From: Trinickia sp. Y13
GTDB taxonomy: Bacteria > Pseudomonadota > Gammaproteobacteria > Burkholderiales > Burkholderiaceae
NCBI RefSeq assembly: GCF_029522115.1
Contig: NZ_JAKWFK010000018.1
Location: 1 to 64,000 of the forward strand
DNA length: 64,000 bases
Direction: 5' to 3'
Positions 8,865 through 16,716 of this stretch are shown piece after piece. The number at the start of each line of letters is the position of its first letter. The first letter of the stretch is position 1. A program made the position numbers and the translations under genes. The notes beneath the pieces were generated by a model. That model had not been told where the DNA came from. It searched no databases and saw only the letters and a list, made by a program, of their open reading frames with translations.

Positions 8865-10001
8865 TCAGAAGGACGTCATGATGCCCATGAAGGCGCCGGC
8901 CTGCCCATGGCCATAGTCGGGATTGCTGTTCGATGCCGTATTGGTCGCGGGGTCGTAATGATTGCTGCCGTACGGACCATCGCTCAAACCGATGTTCGAC
9001 GTTGCGCTGTTATGGAGATAGCCCAGCTCCGCGTAGAGAAACGTGCGTTTGGACAGGTCATACATACCGCCAAGCGTGTAGAGCGTCGCACTGCCATTGC
9101 CGTGGTTGGCGTTCGCGTGGTAAATAGCCGCCGTTATCCCCGCCGCCGCGGTCACGCTCCAAGCGGCGCCGAGCCATTCGTGGTCGACTCGGGTGGGGAC
9201 CGAGACGCCAGCGGGCTGAGCGCCCGCAGCCTGCCCCACGCTCGCATCGGTTGCACTGGGCGCGCTCAAGTGCTGATAGCCCGCATACATTCGCACCGCG
9301 CCGATCGCATATGAGCCGGCCGCCAGAAGAGAGCGCGAGTGCGCATAAACGTCGTCGAATGCGCCGTTCGCCCCGCGCACCTCGTCGTAGATCACGCGCG
9401 CTCCGCCGTTCGCGAACTGATAGCGCATTTCGATCCCGTCCGATCGGCCTTGCCCTGTTGCCGACGATGCACTGTTCCAACTGGTGTTGTTCGTCAGGTC
9501 ATACTGGCCCTTCAGCGCAAAGCCACCCCATGACGGCGTCTGATACTCGAACCCGTTCGATGCATTGGCCCAATTGCGAGCCCGCACCAACGTCTCGATC
9601 GAGTAGCGTTGCATCATCTGCGGATCGACAGGCCAGCTATCTTGGGACAGCTCCCCCGCACCGAGATTGCCAAGCCTGAATGTGCCGAAGCGATCGTTGT
9701 CGAGCCCCACCGTCGCATGGCGGCCGAACAAAGCGCCTTCGGATGCGCCCGTCATGGTGTCGAGCTGCCCCTCGAGATTGAATATCGCCCTGCTTCCGCC
9801 GCCCAACTCCTCGACGCCGCGCAGTCCAAACCATGAGCAGCCCCAATCCCCGCTGCTTGCGCTGAAAAGGCGGCCGGCCGGCAAGCCACTCTCGTACAAG
9901 ACCCCGTTGTCGATACGACCGTACAACGTAACGCTGCTTTGCGCGTGTGCAGTCAGCGCAAAACTTCCGCAAACAACGGCAGCTAAGCATTTCGGTCTCA
10001 C
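8865..10001 (-). CDS. Gram-negative porin (Porin_4 family)
   Basis: A 378-residue porin with signal peptide MRPKCLAAVVCGSFALTAHAQ followed by SSVTLYGRIDNGVLYESG, and a C terminus GAFMGIMTSF ending in Phe. The start codon is GTG at 10001, supported by GAGAGGAAG seven bases upstream; no ATG start is compatible with the signal peptide. It is divergent in sequence from the porin at 3642. No copy of the GCTAACGTTAGC palindrome lies in its upstream region, which instead is AT-rich with the short inverted repeat TCGAAAAATTAAATTCGA near 10050. It transports small hydrophilic solutes across the outer membrane; specificity cannot be read from sequence. Confidence 0.92.
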   Translation of the reverse strand: MRPKCLAAVVCGSFALTAHAQSSVTLYGRIDNGVLYESGLPAGRLFSASSGDWGCSWFGLRGVEELGGGSRAIFNLEGQLDTMTGASEGALFGRHATVGLDNDRFGTFRLGNLGAGELSQDSWPVDPQMMQRYSIETLVRARNWANASNGFEYQTPSWGGFALKGQYDLTNNTSWNSASSATGQGRSDGIEMRYQFANGGARVIYDEVRGANGAFDDVYAHSRSLLAAGSYAIGAVRMYAGYQHLSAPSATDASVGQAAGAQPAGVSVPTRVDHEWLGAAWSVTAAAGITAAIYHANANHGNGSATLYTLGGMYDLSKRTFLYAELGYLHNSATSNIGLSDGPYGSNHYDPATNTASNSNPDYGHGQAGAFMGIMTSF

Positions 10002-10177
10002 TTGTCTTCCTCTCTTTAATTAACATCTTAAAAAATCGCCATTAACAATTAGCGACGTCGAAAAATTAAATTCGACAAGACACGTTGAATGACTCATGCA
10101 ACGCAAAACATGCGCTTCATGAGGCAATCCAATGTAATGACTTGAGTGCGAGCCAGATCTTCACTGAACGTGACAAA

Positions 10178-10211
10178 CAGCTCCATCGAGCATGCATGCT
10201 CGATGGAGCTG
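10178..10211 (-). terminator. Perfect 34-bp palindrome after the MFS gene
   Basis: Two 17-base arms (CAGCTCCATCGAGCATG and its exact complement) with no spacer. On the minus strand it is followed by TTTGTC, a weak T tract, and it lies 125 bp past the stop of the MFS gene, so termination of that transcript is the simplest role. It also sits 177 bp upstream of the porin start. Confidence 0.55.
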
Positions 10212-10335
10212 CGTAATCGCCACGGGGCTATTTCTTGATTCTGATTGACGACAGCGGGGACGAGGCAGGATCTTTCAGCGCGTCATCTCGCCGATTCAGG
10301 GGCGCATAGCGCCCAACGGGGCTTGCGGCGGCAGC

Positions 10336-11577
10336 TCAGATGGCGCTTTGGCCGGTTGCGACGACAGCGCGCCGGCGCGGCGCGGTTTCGATGAGGAATA
10401 CGGCGGCGCACCCGCCAACGATCAAGCTGCACAGCGCAAAGTCGAGAACCCGTGCAAGACCGAAGTGCTGCGCGACGAAGCCCGCAACTGCCGGTGCGAT
10501 ACCGCCTCCGACGGTTTCGCCCACCCCCGATACGAGGCCGATGGCGGAGGCGACCAGCCCTACCGGCGCGGAATCGATCGTCACGGGACCACTGAGCAAC
10601 GAGAGCAACCCGATCGCGAACACCGCAATGCAAAAGAGCAGCACGAACAGCACGATCGGATCGACGCCGGCATGAGCGAAGAAGTACAGCAGCACCGCTG
10701 CAGCAAAAAAGCCGATCAAAGCCATCGGGCGCCGGCCCACGTAGTCCGAGATGCCCGGCAAAGCAAAGCAGCCGATGAAGCCGCCGAAGCCGACCGCCGA
10801 TGAGACCAAACCCATGCTTCGCGAATCGAGGTGAAGCACATCGACCAGATAGGTCGGCATCATTGCGGTAATGACGAAGATCCCACCCATCGCGCAGAAC
10901 ATCGAAACCGTGCCAACGAGAATGTTGCGAGACTTCAGCAGTTCGGTCCACCTGGGCTTCGGTGCGTCAGCCTCGGCCATGGGCGAGGCTGCAGGCTTGT
11001 CGTCGCGCAGGAACCGCCAAATCAGTGCCGATAGGATCAAACCGGGTACGGCGGAAACGGCGAACACCCAGTGCCATGACGGCACCATGCGCATCAATTG
11101 CGTCGCGAAAACCGGCGCGATTCCCATCCCGAACAACGGCATCGCGCTCAACTGCAGCCCTTGATTGAGGCCGCGGCGGGCCGGCGACGATGCGTCGCTG
11201 TTCGCGGCAAGGCTCGCCGGCGTAAACGTGCCTTCCGCGATGCCCATGACCGCACGCATCGCCATGAGGCTCATAAAACCCGCGACCACGCCGGACAAGC
11301 TAGAGAGCAGTGAAAACGCGACCATCGTGGCGACAAGGATGCGCTTGCGGCCAAAACGGTCCGACACGGGGCCCATCACGATCGACCATACCCCCCAAGC
11401 AACGCTGAGTATGCCGATGAGACTGCCCAGCTGCGCGTAGTTCAAGTGCAGGTCTCCCATCATGTAGGGAAACATCGGCGCCATCAGCCAACGATCGAAG
11501 CCGACCAAACCGAAGCCGAGGCTGAGCAACACCAGCGTTTTTCGCTCATAGCGAATGTCGTGACCAGCACCATTCAT
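10336..11577 (-). CDS. MFS transporter
   Basis: A 413-residue major facilitator superfamily permease with about twelve hydrophobic segments. The loop 2-3 signature is GPVSDRFGRKRIL and the N-terminal GFGLVGFDRWLMAPMFPYM resembles carboxylate and aromatic-acid symporters. A long loop (DDKPAASPMAEADAPKPRW) separates the two halves. The ATG at 11577 has an AAGGAG site nine bases upstream. A 11-of-12 copy of the regulon palindrome lies about 190 bp upstream (operator C), so it is probably the inner-membrane importer for the substrate handled by the neighbouring enolase and dioxygenase operons (inference). Confidence 0.88.
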   Translation of the reverse strand: MNGAGHDIRYERKTLVLLSLGFGLVGFDRWLMAPMFPYMMGDLHLNYAQLGSLIGILSVAWGVWSIVMGPVSDRFGRKRILVATMVAFSLLSSLSGVVAGFMSLMAMRAVMGIAEGTFTPASLAANSDASSPARRGLNQGLQLSAMPLFGMGIAPVFATQLMRMVPSWHWVFAVSAVPGLILSALIWRFLRDDKPAASPMAEADAPKPRWTELLKSRNILVGTVSMFCAMGGIFVITAMMPTYLVDVLHLDSRSMGLVSSAVGFGGFIGCFALPGISDYVGRRPMALIGFFAAAVLLYFFAHAGVDPIVLFVLLFCIAVFAIGLLSLLSGPVTIDSAPVGLVASAIGLVSGVGETVGGGIAPAVAGFVAQHFGLARVLDFALCSLIVGGCAAVFLIETAPRRRAVVATGQSAI

Positions 11578-11770
11578 GATGCGTCTCCTTACGAATTATT
11601 TTGTTGCAGCGAACGAATGCCCTCGATCGCCCATACCATGAAAATGTTTCCCTTCTCCGTCTATAGAATGAACCGCTAAATGAATTTCCGTATTTCAGCA
11701 GTCGACGGCTTTGTCCGTTTTATGCGAATGGCGCAACGATCACACTCCAATTCAATCGCGCATGTTTAAT

Positions 11771-11782
11771 GCTATCGTTAGC
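11771..11782. promoter_or_regulatory. Operator C of the regulon
   Basis: GCTATCGTTAGC, identical to operator G (20152) and one base from the consensus. It lies in the 332-bp gap upstream of the MFS gene (start 11577) and beyond the stop of the FAH-family gene, so the MFS gene is the only target reading away from it. I see nothing else in this gap. Confidence 0.65.
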
Positions 11783-11909
11783 GCATACTACCGCCAAACC
11801 ATGCGGATGTTGCTAGGTATTTCCACCTAACGCATAGCAGATCGAACTGCGCCCTCTTTTTGCACCAGGACGCGTCGAGTGTTGACCGACGCGCCGTGAT
11901 GCGCGCCAC

Positions 11910-12713
11910 TCACGCGCGACGAGCGCCCACCGGCGCCTCGGCGACCACGTCATTGCGCAACACGCCGATTGACCCGATCTCGATCTCAATCGAATCGCCC
12001 ACGCTGATGGGTCCCACACCTGCCGGCGTGCCGGTCATGATGACGTCGCCGGGCAACAACGTCAGGTATCGGCTCAGGTAAGCAATCAGGTAAGGCACCG
12101 GAAACAACAGATCTGCCGTGTTGCCGTTTTGCCGGACCTGGCCGTTCACGCGCGTGATGATCGAAAGATTCGACGGATCGAGCCCCGTGACGATCGCGGG
12201 CCCGAGCGGCGCGAACGTGTCATAGCCCTTGCCTGCGAAGAGACATCCAAAAGCGCTCTCGCGCCGCTGCAGGACCCGGTCGCTGACATCGTTGCCGCAC
12301 GTGTACCCGAGCACATAGTCGAGGGCGCGCGCTTCGGGCACGTGCCGCGCGGTCTTGCCGATGACGGCGCACAGTTCGCCCTCGAAGTGAATGATCTCAC
12401 CATCGACGGGGTAGACGATCGACTCATTCGGGCCGATCACGGCCGTGCTCGGCTTCATGAAGAGCACGGGCAAATCCGGAACCGGCTTGCCGACTTCGTT
12501 CGAATGCGCTTTGTAGTTGTAGCCGAGACCGAAGATCCGCGGCCCATCGACAGGCGCGAGAATGCGCACGTCGCCGAGTGCATCGCGCTCACCGCTGCGA
12601 CGCAATCCGTCGAACGGCGAGCCCGCCAAGCGAGCGATCGTTCCATCGCCGGCCATCACGCCGTAGTGCGCGGCTCCGTTGTGTGCGTATCGAACAATGT
12701 GATCGGAGGACAC
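11910..12713 (-). CDS. Fumarylacetoacetate hydrolase (FAH) family enzyme
   Basis: A 267-residue FAH-fold protein. The family signature FGLGYNYKAHSNEVG, the metal ligands Glu111 and Glu113 (HFEGELCAVIG) and Asp142 (GYTCGNDVSDR), and the C-terminal PGDVIMTGTPAGVGPISVGD are all present. This family includes C-C hydrolases, decarboxylases and tautomerases acting on ring-cleavage products and 2,4-dioxo acids. The start is GTG at 12713 with TGGAG seven bases upstream; the longer frame to 12842 runs through the operator region and is not credible. It is divergent from the cupin-enolase operon across two operators. Next to an extradiol dioxygenase it probably processes the ring-opened product (inference). 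Confidence 0.9.
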   Translation of the reverse strand: MSSDHIVRYAHNGAAHYGVMAGDGTIARLAGSPFDGLRRSGERDALGDVRILAPVDGPRIFGLGYNYKAHSNEVGKPVPDLPVLFMKPSTAVIGPNESIVYPVDGEIIHFEGELCAVIGKTARHVPEARALDYVLGYTCGNDVSDRVLQRRESAFGCLFAGKGYDTFAPLGPAIVTGLDPSNLSIITRVNGQVRQNGNTADLLFPVPYLIAYLSRYLTLLPGDVIMTGTPAGVGPISVGDSIEIEIGSIGVLRNDVVAEAPVGARRA

Positions 12714-12737
12714 GGTTAATCTCCAGAAAATGGATTT

Positions 12738-12749
12738 GCTAACGTTAGC
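12738..12749. promoter_or_regulatory. Operator D of the regulon
   Basis: Perfect GCTAACGTTAGC, 25 bp upstream of the GTG start of the FAH-family gene. On the minus strand TTGACC lies 17 bases before the TAACGT inside the palindrome, so the operator may overlap the -10 element and repress by occlusion. Confidence 0.75.
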
Positions 12750-12804
12750 ACTATGTGATGCTCGGGTCAATGCACCCTGCGCGAACCCTACGTGTACGAC
12801 GCTA

Positions 12805-12834
12805 TTGACAGATCGAATCGGCGTCTGCCAAAAT
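12805..12834 (+). promoter_or_regulatory. Predicted sigma70 promoter of the cupin-enolase operon
   Basis: A consensus -35 TTGACA at 12805-12810 is followed 18 bases later by CAAAAT (12829-12834). Transcription would begin near 12841, within operator E. Confidence 0.5.
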
Positions 12835-12838
12835 TTGT

Positions 12839-12850
12839 GCAAACGTTAGC
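12839..12850. promoter_or_regulatory. Operator E of the regulon
   Basis: GCAAACGTTAGC, 11 of 12 to consensus, at the predicted transcription start of the cupin-enolase operon. It is 101 bp centre to centre from operator D in the same divergent promoter region. Confidence 0.65.
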
Positions 12851-12869
12851 AATTCAGGAGACAACGGCC

Positions 12870-12965
12870 ATGCATCCTACCCGTCGCGCAGCACGAAGCG
12901 GCCCGGACGCGCCCGCCGCCTTGCCCTCGGGGCGTCCCCTGCTTTCCTCAGGAGACTCGCGATGA
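12870..12965 (+). CDS. Possible 31-residue leader peptide
   Basis: A short frame with ATG at 12870 behind a good AGGAG site (12856-12860), directly after operator E. It encodes an Arg/Pro/Ser-rich 31-residue peptide starting MHPTRRAARSG, and its TGA overlaps the cupin ATG (ATGA). The arrangement suggests translational coupling. It resembles no family I know, and it could instead be an untranslated leader with a chance frame. Confidence 0.3.
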   Translation: MHPTRRAARSGPDAPAALPSGRPLLSSGDSR

Positions 12966-13537
12966 GCGCATCGAATCCGCTTCTACCCGATGGCGTGCCC
13001 TTGGCCATACGCCGCGTCGTCACGGGACATGATGAATCCGGTGCGTCGATGGTGGCGCACGACGGCGCGACACCTCGCTCCGACGCCTACCGGCACATTC
13101 CGGGGATGATGTCGCGGCTCGTTTGGGCTACGGAGCCCGCGCCCGCGCTGCCGGTCGATCATTCGGACCCTACGTTGTCCGTCGCGAGCATCGTCCCACC
13201 GCAATCGGGCACGCGCTTTCTCGTCGTGACGTTTCCGCCCGACAGCGTGTTTTTTGCACCGGATTTCGATCCGGCCGCCGCGGCCGCGGAAAACCTCGCG
13301 ATCAGCCCAGGCCTTGCCGAGCTATTCGAGCCCGACGGCATGCATACCACGCCGACGATCGACTACGGCATCGTGCTCGACGGCGAGATCTGGCTGGAAC
13401 TCGAGAACGGCCGCGCCGAGCTACTGCGTCGGCACGACGTGGTGGTTCAGAACGGAACGCGCCACGCGTGGCGCAACAGGGGCGAACGTCCGGCCACACT
13501 CGCGTTCGTCTTGATCGGCGCCGCGCGAGCGCGCTGA
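12962..13537 (+). CDS. Cupin-domain protein
   Basis: A 191-residue protein with a C-terminal single cupin barrel. Cupin motif 1 is around HTTPTIDYGIVLDGEIWLEL (His128, Asp134, Glu142 region) and motif 2 is DVVVQNGTRHAWRNRG (His168), giving a plausible 2-His metal site. The N-terminal hundred residues carry an RFLVVTFPPDS strand pattern seen in related cupins annotated only by domain. ATG at 12962 has AGGAGA eight bases upstream. It is the first full gene of the operon continuing with the enolase paralogue. Cupins of this type can be dioxygenases, isomerases or decarboxylases; I cannot choose between them. Confidence 0.85.
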   Translation: MSASNPLLPDGVPLAIRRVVTGHDESGASMVAHDGATPRSDAYRHIPGMMSRLVWATEPAPALPVDHSDPTLSVASIVPPQSGTRFLVVTFPPDSVFFAPDFDPAAAAAENLAISPGLAELFEPDGMHTTPTIDYGIVLDGEIWLELENGRAELLRRHDVVVQNGTRHAWRNRGERPATLAFVLIGAARAR

Positions 13538-13657
13538 AGGCGAGCGGCGAGCCCGGTCCGGCCTCATGACATCAACGGTCGCGCGAGAACACGCCTTGCG
13601 TATGCCACCCCGCCCAACATTCGCGGGTTCACGACGACATAGAGAAAGAGAAGACAT

Positions 13658-14992
13658 ATGACTGATGCGACTGATGCAACGATCGCAACCGTGCGCGGGC
13701 GCCGCGTATGGGATTCACGTGGGCGTCCGACCGTCGAAGTCGAGGTCGCGCTGGCCAACGGCGCGAGCGGTCGCGCCATCGCGCCGGCCGGCGCATCGAT
13801 GGGCAGCGGCGAAGCAGTCGACCTGCGCGACGGCGGCGATGCGTTCGGCGGCCAAGACGTCACCAACGCACTGGCCGGCGTCAACGGCCCGATCGCGAGC
13901 GCGCTGCGCTCTCTCGATGCCTACGATCAATCGGGAATCGACCGGCTGCTGGTGCAGCTAGACGGCACGCCCAACTTGAGCCGGCTCGGCGGCAATGCGC
14001 TCGTCGCGACGTCCATGGCAGTCCTGCACGCCGCGGCAGCCAGCAGCCGGCAACCGCTCTGGCACTATCTGGCGGGCGACGACACCGTGCGCATGCCGCT
14101 GCCCGAAATCCAGATCTTCGGCGGCGGCGCGCATGCTGCTCGGCGCGTCGACGTTCAAGATTTCATGATCATGTGCCCGTCCGCCGGCAGCTTCAGCGAA
14201 GCGCTCGAATGGACAGCCGAGGTGTATCGCGCGGCGGGCGCCATCATGAAGCGCGCCGGCAAATTGCAAGGCGTCGCGGATGAAGGCGGATACTGGCCCG
14301 CCTTCGACAGCAATGAAGAAGCGCTCGAAGCGCTCACGCAGGCGATTATGGACAGCGGCCTGCGGCCCGGCGAGGATGTGGGCATTTCGCTCGACATCGC
14401 GGCGTCGGAATTCGGTCGCGACGGACGTTACACGCTTGCGCTCGACGGGCGCACGCTCGACACGGCCCAGTTGAGCGACATGTTAGGACGGTGGCTCGAC
14501 GCCTATCCGATCATCTCGATCGAAGACCCGCTGGCCGAAGACGACGAGGCCGGTTTTCGGCAGTTCACACAAGCTTATGGCTCGCGCTGCCAAATCATCG
14601 GTGACGATTTCCTCGTGACGAACGCCGCCCGCGTCGAAGCCGCCGCATCCTCGCACGCGGTCAACGCAGTGTTGATCAAGCCCAATCAGGCCGGCACCGT
14701 CAGCGAAGCGCGCGCCGCTCTGCTCGCGGGCAAGGAAGCAGGATTCGGGACGATCGTCTCGGCGCGCTCCGGCGAAACGGAAGATGTGACGATCGCGCAC
14801 CTGGCCGTCGGCTGGAACGCTGGGCAGTTGAAGGTCGGATCGTTCTCGCGCTCGGAACGCATGGCGAAATGGAACGAAGTCTTGCGCATCGAAGAAGCGC
14901 TCGGCGCCCAAGCGCGCTTCAGCGGCTGGGCTGCGCTGCCCTTCGATCACTCGGCCGCGTCCGCATCCAGCCGCACGAATTCACCGTGCTAA
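13658..14992 (+). CDS. Divergent enolase paralogue with altered active site
   Basis: A 444-residue enolase-family protein, full length, collinear with E. coli Eno numbering. Retained: His159 (GGAHA), Glu209 (DEGG), metal ligands Asp246, Glu289 and Asp316, base Lys341, phosphate-binding Arg370-Ser371 and Lys392. Altered: the family Glu in the QEFMI motif is Asp168 (VQDFMI), the catalytic His of SHRSGETED is Ala369 (SARSGETED), and the substrate loop PSGASTG reads PAGASMG. Normal glycolytic enolase needs that His, so this is unlikely to be the housekeeping enzyme. It probably performs a related dehydration or hydration on a different, perhaps phosphorylated, acid. It lies 120 bp after the cupin and its stop codon overlaps operator F. 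Confidence 0.88.
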   Translation: MTDATDATIATVRGRRVWDSRGRPTVEVEVALANGASGRAIAPAGASMGSGEAVDLRDGGDAFGGQDVTNALAGVNGPIASALRSLDAYDQSGIDRLLVQLDGTPNLSRLGGNALVATSMAVLHAAAASSRQPLWHYLAGDDTVRMPLPEIQIFGGGAHAARRVDVQDFMIMCPSAGSFSEALEWTAEVYRAAGAIMKRAGKLQGVADEGGYWPAFDSNEEALEALTQAIMDSGLRPGEDVGISLDIAASEFGRDGRYTLALDGRTLDTAQLSDMLGRWLDAYPIISIEDPLAEDDEAGFRQFTQAYGSRCQIIGDDFLVTNAARVEAAASSHAVNAVLIKPNQAGTVSEARAALLAGKEAGFGTIVSARSGETEDVTIAHLAVGWNAGQLKVGSFSRSERMAKWNEVLRIEEALGAQARFSGWAALPFDHSAASASSRTNSPC

Positions 14993-14999
14993 CGTTAGC
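14988..14999. promoter_or_regulatory. Operator F, overlapping the enolase stop codon
   Basis: Perfect GCTAACGTTAGC; its TAA (14990-14992) is the stop codon of the enolase paralogue. It lies 47 bp upstream of the dioxygenase ATG, implying a separately controlled internal promoter for the dioxygenase-CMD-MDR genes. Confidence 0.7.
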
Positions 15000-15046
15000 C
15001 ATCGATTGCACGATTCGCTTTCCCGCTCATTTTTGCGAGGTCCCTC

Positions 15047-16054
15047 ATGCTGCCCCCAGTCAATTTCAAGCCGCCGTTCAACATCACACGCGCTAGCCAT
15101 ATCGTATTGAACGTCGCGGACCTGGCGAAGAGCCGAGCGTTTTACGTCGACATCGTCGGGCTGATCGTCACCGAGGAAACCGGCGACACTTGCTACTTGC
15201 GGGGCCTGGCCGAGGCCTGCCACCACAGCCTCGTGCTCGTTCAGTCGAAGAACGCGGCCAGCACCTGCAAGCGCATCGGCTTTCGCGTCTTCCTCGACGA
15301 AGACCTCGACGCCGCGTACGCCTTCTTCAAGGAGCAAGGACTGCCGGCGCAATGGGTCGAAGTCGCGCACCAAGACCGAACGCTGCACGTCGAGGATCCG
15401 TTCGGCACGAAGATCGAGCTTTGCGCGAAGATGGAAACGCGACCGCGCCTGTACCTCGAGCGCGACAAGTTCAAGGGCGCGCACGCCCAGCGCATCGATC
15501 ACTATCAAATCTTCTCGCCCGACACGTACGCATCGTGCGCGTTCTACAGCCGGCTCGGCTTTCGCAATTCGGAGTATCTCGCTCATGGCGAAACGCTCCT
15601 GGGCGCGTTCATGTATCGCAAAGGCACGTGCCTGGATTTGGCGATCGTGCAGAACGATGGGCCGTGCATGCATCACTTCGCGTACATCGTGCCCGAATCG
15701 CACAACATCTTCACGGCCTGCGATTTGGCCGGCATCTACGGCTATGCGCACGAAGTGGAGCGCGGGCCCGGGCGCCACGGCCCGGGGGGCATGCTGTTCG
15801 TCTATATGCGCGATCCGGACGGCCATCGGGTGGAGCTGTGCGACGGCCACTATCAAACGATCGACATCGAAGTCGAGCCGGTGCGCTGGGATGCTGCCTC
15901 GCTCAACACGAGCGTGCGTTGGGGCCTACCGGCATCCCATCGCTGGTACTTCGAGGCATCTCGCTTCGAAGGGGCCGAACTCGTGGCAACGCCTAGCAAA
16001 CCCAACCCCGAAACGCTCGAAACTTACGTCAAAAAGCAATCGGCTCTCGACTGA
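15047..16054 (+). CDS. Type I extradiol (catechol meta-cleavage) dioxygenase
   Basis: A 335-residue two-module vicinal-oxygen-chelate protein resembling homoprotocatechuate 2,3-dioxygenase (HPCD). The 2-His-1-carboxylate metal ligands are His152 (RIDHYQ), His210 (MHHFAY) and Glu263 (GHRVELCD). The ERGPGRHG segment conserves the HPCD His248 and Arg243 equivalents, and Tyr253 matches HPCD Tyr257. The HPCD second-sphere acid-base His200 is replaced by Leu196 and Asn157 by Gln154, so oxygen activation or substrate may differ. It would open a catecholic ring next to its hydroxyls. ATG at 15047 has GAGG upstream. The CMD-family gene follows 23 bp later. Confidence 0.9.
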   Translation: MLPPVNFKPPFNITRASHIVLNVADLAKSRAFYVDIVGLIVTEETGDTCYLRGLAEACHHSLVLVQSKNAASTCKRIGFRVFLDEDLDAAYAFFKEQGLPAQWVEVAHQDRTLHVEDPFGTKIELCAKMETRPRLYLERDKFKGAHAQRIDHYQIFSPDTYASCAFYSRLGFRNSEYLAHGETLLGAFMYRKGTCLDLAIVQNDGPCMHHFAYIVPESHNIFTACDLAGIYGYAHEVERGPGRHGPGGMLFVYMRDPDGHRVELCDGHYQTIDIEVEPVRWDAASLNTSVRWGLPASHRWYFEASRFEGAELVATPSKPNPETLETYVKKQSALD

Positions 16055-16077
16055 CCACTCGAAACGGTAACTCTCAC

Positions 16078-16611
16078 ATGGCACGCGTCAAATATCTTCA
16101 ACGCTCGGACCTCGCCGGCACTCACGACACCCTCTTCGACCGGCTCGAGCGCGAACGCAAAGTACCGACCGCGAATATCTTCCGCGCGCTTGCGCACGCC
16201 CCCGATATCCTCGATCAATTCCTCTCGTACGCGAATGCGATCCGGGCATCGTCGATCAGCCCCAAGCTGCGCGAACTGGCAATCCTAACCGTCGGTCACT
16301 GCACCGGGTCCGAGTACGAAATCGCGCATCATCAGTCGCATGGATTAAAGGCGGGGATCAGCGCCGAGCAACTGAAGGCGATCCCCGATTTCGAAACGTC
16401 CCCGCTTTTCAGCGAGGAAGAGCGCGCGATCATGGCGGTGGCCAAGGAATCGACGTTGAAAGTCGCTGTGAGCGAGGCGGCGTGGCAGCGCGTCGCGGCG
16501 TTTCTGAACGAGCGCCAACTCGTGGAGTTGGCGTTGAACGTCGCATGGTACAACTCGGGCGTGCGCATCATGGGCGCGCTCGGCATCGAACTCGAAGAAA
16601 GCTATCGCTGA
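16078..16611 (+). CDS. Carboxymuconolactone decarboxylase (CMD/AhpD) family protein
   Basis: A 177-residue helical protein of the CMD family: SPKLRELAILTVGHCTGSEYEIAHHQSHGLKAG is the core helix-turn region. The AhpD-type CxxC pair is absent; only one Cys occurs in the motif, while Glu and the HH pair remain. This argues against a peroxidase and for a decarboxylase- or hydrolase-like role on a ring-cleavage or lactone intermediate, though many such proteins have no assigned reaction. It lies between the dioxygenase and the MDR dehydrogenase in one operon. Confidence 0.87.
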   Translation: MARVKYLQRSDLAGTHDTLFDRLERERKVPTANIFRALAHAPDILDQFLSYANAIRASSISPKLRELAILTVGHCTGSEYEIAHHQSHGLKAGISAEQLKAIPDFETSPLFSEEERAIMAVAKESTLKVAVSEAAWQRVAAFLNERQLVELALNVAWYNSGVRIMGALGIELEESYR

Positions 16612-16716
16612 TGAGGCTATAGCGGTGCGTAGTGCGGCGCTACCTGACGGGCCTGAATCACGGTACAACCCGAGGCGATCAAGCAGCGCCGCGATTTGAC
16701 AAGCAATGAGGTAGAT

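Noticed and set aside
8865-10001. Second porin as a regulon member
   Set aside because: No palindrome copy is found in its upstream region, so it was not counted although it lies inside the cluster.
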